From positions 1 through 10,774 of the forward strand of contig JAFVEJ010000006.1 in the NCBI GenBank assembly GCA_017476085.1: a DNA stretch of 10,774 nucleotides, written 5' to 3'. The stretch comes from Alphaproteobacteria bacterium. Lineage in GTDB: Bacteria; Pseudomonadota; Alphaproteobacteria; RF32; CAG-977. A program made the position numbers and the translations under genes. Positions 8,856 to 10,774 of this stretch are shown in pieces. The notes under the pieces were generated by a model. That model was not told the DNA's origin. It did not search any database and worked only from the letters and a program-made list of their open reading frames with translations. Position 1 is the stretch's first letter. Every line of letters begins with the position of its first letter.

Positions 8856-10774
8856 ATGTCAGAAACGGACCGCATTGAAAAAAAGGCACAGAAATCCAAG
8901 ATCAGAAAGGCTGCGCAGAAGGACGAATCATCCATCACGTTTTATTTGCATGCGTCTTTATTCCTGTTTTTTCTGACGGCTTATGCCTTCCTGCTGTTTT
9001 TATACAAAAACAAATACCCCCTCATTCTTAACAATGAAATTTTGCCGGAGGTCCTTTTTTCCTGCTTCGGACTGCTTATTTTTTCTTTTGCTTCCTTATT
9101 TTTGCTTTCTTTTTGGCGTTTTCTGGCCAGAGTTTTTATTGCCGTTGTCGCCGGCGCCGCCGCAGCCTATATTTTAGGGCTGATGTTTCCTTTCAATATC
9201 GGTAATTACGCCGCGCATTATGTTTCCTTCCTGCCTCAAAACGTTCTGACGTACATTGCCGCGAACGGCAACCAGATCATCGCCGGCATTTCCGGACTGC
9301 TTTTCTTTATCCTGCTGAATATATTCAAAGGCGGCGCGATGGCGTTTTTATCTTTGCCGGTTCTGGTTGCCGTCTTTATGCTTTTGAATACGGCGGCAAA
9401 ACAAATCATACCCGAAAAAATTCAAGTTGAAACCGTCAGCGCGGATCAGAAAAAAGAAAAAACAGACAATCTGATTTATCTTATTTTAGCCGATCACACG
9501 GGATATGCCGTTGCAGCCGAAACATGGCAGACATTAAATTCCAAAAACGCGGCGCCGGCGGAAATGCCGTTTTCACCGACGTTTATTCCCGCTTTTTATA
9601 AAACGAACAACTTCACTTTTTATCCGTCGGCTTATCTGCGTTTCCTGAACAAATACCGCAACATAGGAAACGCGCTGAATCCCTCTTTGACGGAAATAGG
9701 CGACGATTTATTCAACCGTACGGACGCCGTTTATTATGTCAGCTCTGACGACGCTTCGGTCAGCGCTTCCCGCAACGATTTGTTCAAAGCGCTGAAAAAC
9801 AAAGGATACAGTTTGAATATTTACCAATCTTATCCTTTCGATTTCTGCAAAGATGCCGGCGCCAAAGAAATTTCAAGCTGCGTCACCTATCCGGCTCCGA
9901 TGGGGGCTTTATATCAAACGAATCTGTCAACCCAGTCCCGTTTAATGCTTTTGATCGGTCATTGGCTGTATTCAACGCCGTTCGGCAAACAAGCGGCCGA
10001 ATATCTTTATCAAAAAGCCAACTCCAAAATAGACGCTTCCGGCCTGCCCCTTTTAGGCAATCCGATGTCAAAATCCTTATCGGTCGGGCAACCGCTGATT
10101 TTGTCACATCTGCGGCAGGATGTTCTGTCTTCTTCCGGAAAGAATGTCTTTTTTGCACATTTAAATCTGCCGCATTATCCGTATGTTTATGATAAAAACT
10201 GCCAGCTGAGAATCGATCCGATGACTTGGCGCGGCAACGCTCCCTATACGGATAAAAGAGAGTTAAGCGGCGAACTGAAACGTTGGGAAGATTACAATCA
10301 GCAGCTTTTTTGTACCTATGCGCAAATCAATTATTTAATCGATGATTTAAAAACCGCAAAACTTCTGGATAAAACAACAATCATTATCCATGGCGACAAA
10401 GGATCGGGCATCCGCAAAGAAAAAACGGATGAAGATCAGCTGACTCGCACGGACAGAATGATCTATCGGTTTAAAAATAATATGACCACCGTTTTCGGGA
10501 TTTATAAACCGAAAAACAAGGCGAGCGTCAACACTGCGGCCTGTGATATCGCGACATTGATAGACCGTCACCTTTTAGACAACACGACCAGCGTTTGTCA
10601 ACCGCCCGATTTTTCGGCTTTTACGCGTGAAGAACAGGACAAGTCTATGGCTTGGCTTGCCGCCCCCGTTTCCGAAAATTATTTAAAATCGTCTGATTTC
10701 AAGCCGTCATATACATTATGGCTGGAAAACGGCGGACAAGCTTTTATGGCGTCACTGAATGAACGGCTGAAGCA
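8856..10774 (+). CDS. Multi-pass membrane protein with sulfatase/LTA-synthase-like domain (partial, 3' end outside window)
   Basis: The frame is open from ATG 8856 to the window end, giving 639 residues without a stop. A charged cytoplasmic start (1–27) is followed by about five hydrophobic segments (near 30–50, 65–87, 91–112, 139–157 and 160–181). A large soluble domain then begins with NLIYLILAD (205–213), which resembles the first strand of alkaline-phosphatase-superfamily domains (sulfatases, LTA-synthase-like phosphotransferases). Further family-like segments are AHLNLPHYPYVYDKNC (434–449) and IIIHGDKGSG (509–518), the place where the family has a metal-binding DHG. Here the His is Lys515, and I see no clear nucleophile Thr/Ser near the N-terminal part, so the active site may be degenerate. 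The topology puts the domain in the periplasm. GGA at 8844..8846 is 9 bases before the ATG. Function, perhaps envelope glycan or lipid modification, is inference. Confidence 0.75.
   Translation, partial: MSETDRIEKKAQKSKIRKAAQKDESSITFYLHASLFLFFLTAYAFLLFLYKNKYPLILNNEILPEVLFSCFGLLIFSFASLFLLSFWRFLARVFIAVVAGAAAAYILGLMFPFNIGNYAAHYVSFLPQNVLTYIAANGNQIIAGISGLLFFILLNIFKGGAMAFLSLPVLVAVFMLLNTAAKQIIPEKIQVETVSADQKKEKTDNLIYLILADHTGYAVAAETWQTLNSKNAAPAEMPFSPTFIPAFYKTNNFTFYPSAYLRFLNKYRNIGNALNPSLTEIGDDLFNRTDAVYYVSSDDASVSASRNDLFKALKNKGYSLNIYQSYPFDFCKDAGAKEISSCVTYPAPMGALYQTNLSTQSRLMLLIGHWLYSTPFGKQAAEYLYQKANSKIDASGLPLLGNPMSKSLSVGQPLILSHLRQDVLSSSGKNVFFAHLNLPHYPYVYDKNCQLRIDPMTWRGNAPYTDKRELSGELKRWEDYNQQLFCTYAQINYLIDDLKTAKLLDKTTIIIHGDKGSGIRKEKTDEDQLTRTDRMIYRFKNNMTTVFGIYKPKNKASVNTAACDIATLIDRHLLDNTTSVCQPPDFSAFTREEQDKSMAWLAAPVSENYLKSSDFKPSYTLWLENGGQAFMASLNERLK

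Overview
This window looks like a housekeeping stretch of an alphaproteobacterial chromosome. The main evidence is the compact order bamD–recN–ligA on the minus strand, a conserved gene neighbourhood in Alphaproteobacteria, together with a TPR–methyltransferase gene of the COG4976 type. By eye the base composition is intermediate, neither GC-rich nor strongly AT-rich, so a host- or gut-associated alphaproteobacterium is possible. I cannot name a genus.

Layout. Everything from base 1 to 8757 reads on the minus strand, in transcription order from right to left: a TPR protein (7423..8757) whose reading frame continues, after a single in-frame TAG, into a SAM-methyltransferase domain (6910..7422); a single-pass membrane protein of unknown function (6222..6926); an ALDH7-like aldehyde dehydrogenase (4755..6218); bamD (3879..4673); recN (2192..3874); ligA (90..2195); and the first five codons of another gene (1..17) behind a strong Shine-Dalgarno site. 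Spacing is tight (overlaps or gaps of a few bases) within two blocks: TPR/methyltransferase–membrane protein–ALDH, and bamD–recN–ligA. Between the blocks an 81-base gap holds a plausible promoter for bamD. On the plus strand, one long gene (8856 to beyond the window end) encodes a multi-pass membrane protein with a sulfatase/LTA-synthase-like extracytoplasmic domain. It is divergent from the TPR gene, and a 98-base region with overlapping promoter-like boxes lies between them.

How the genes relate. BamD is part of the outer-membrane protein assembly machine. RecN and LigA act in DNA break repair and nick sealing. The upstream block cannot be assigned to one pathway; its members are a predicted methyltransferase, an unknown envelope protein and a lysine-catabolism-type dehydrogenase.

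The points most worth attention are three. (1) An amber codon sits immediately before the SAM-binding motif of the TPR–methyltransferase, with both halves otherwise intact and in the same frame. (2) The ALDH7-like protein keeps its catalytic Cys and Asn, but the general-base Glu of the LELGG motif is replaced by Ser. (3) The sulfatase-like protein has DKG where the family normally has the metal-binding DHG. I see no CRISPR array, IS element, tRNA or rRNA, and no stretch over 300 bases without a gene.
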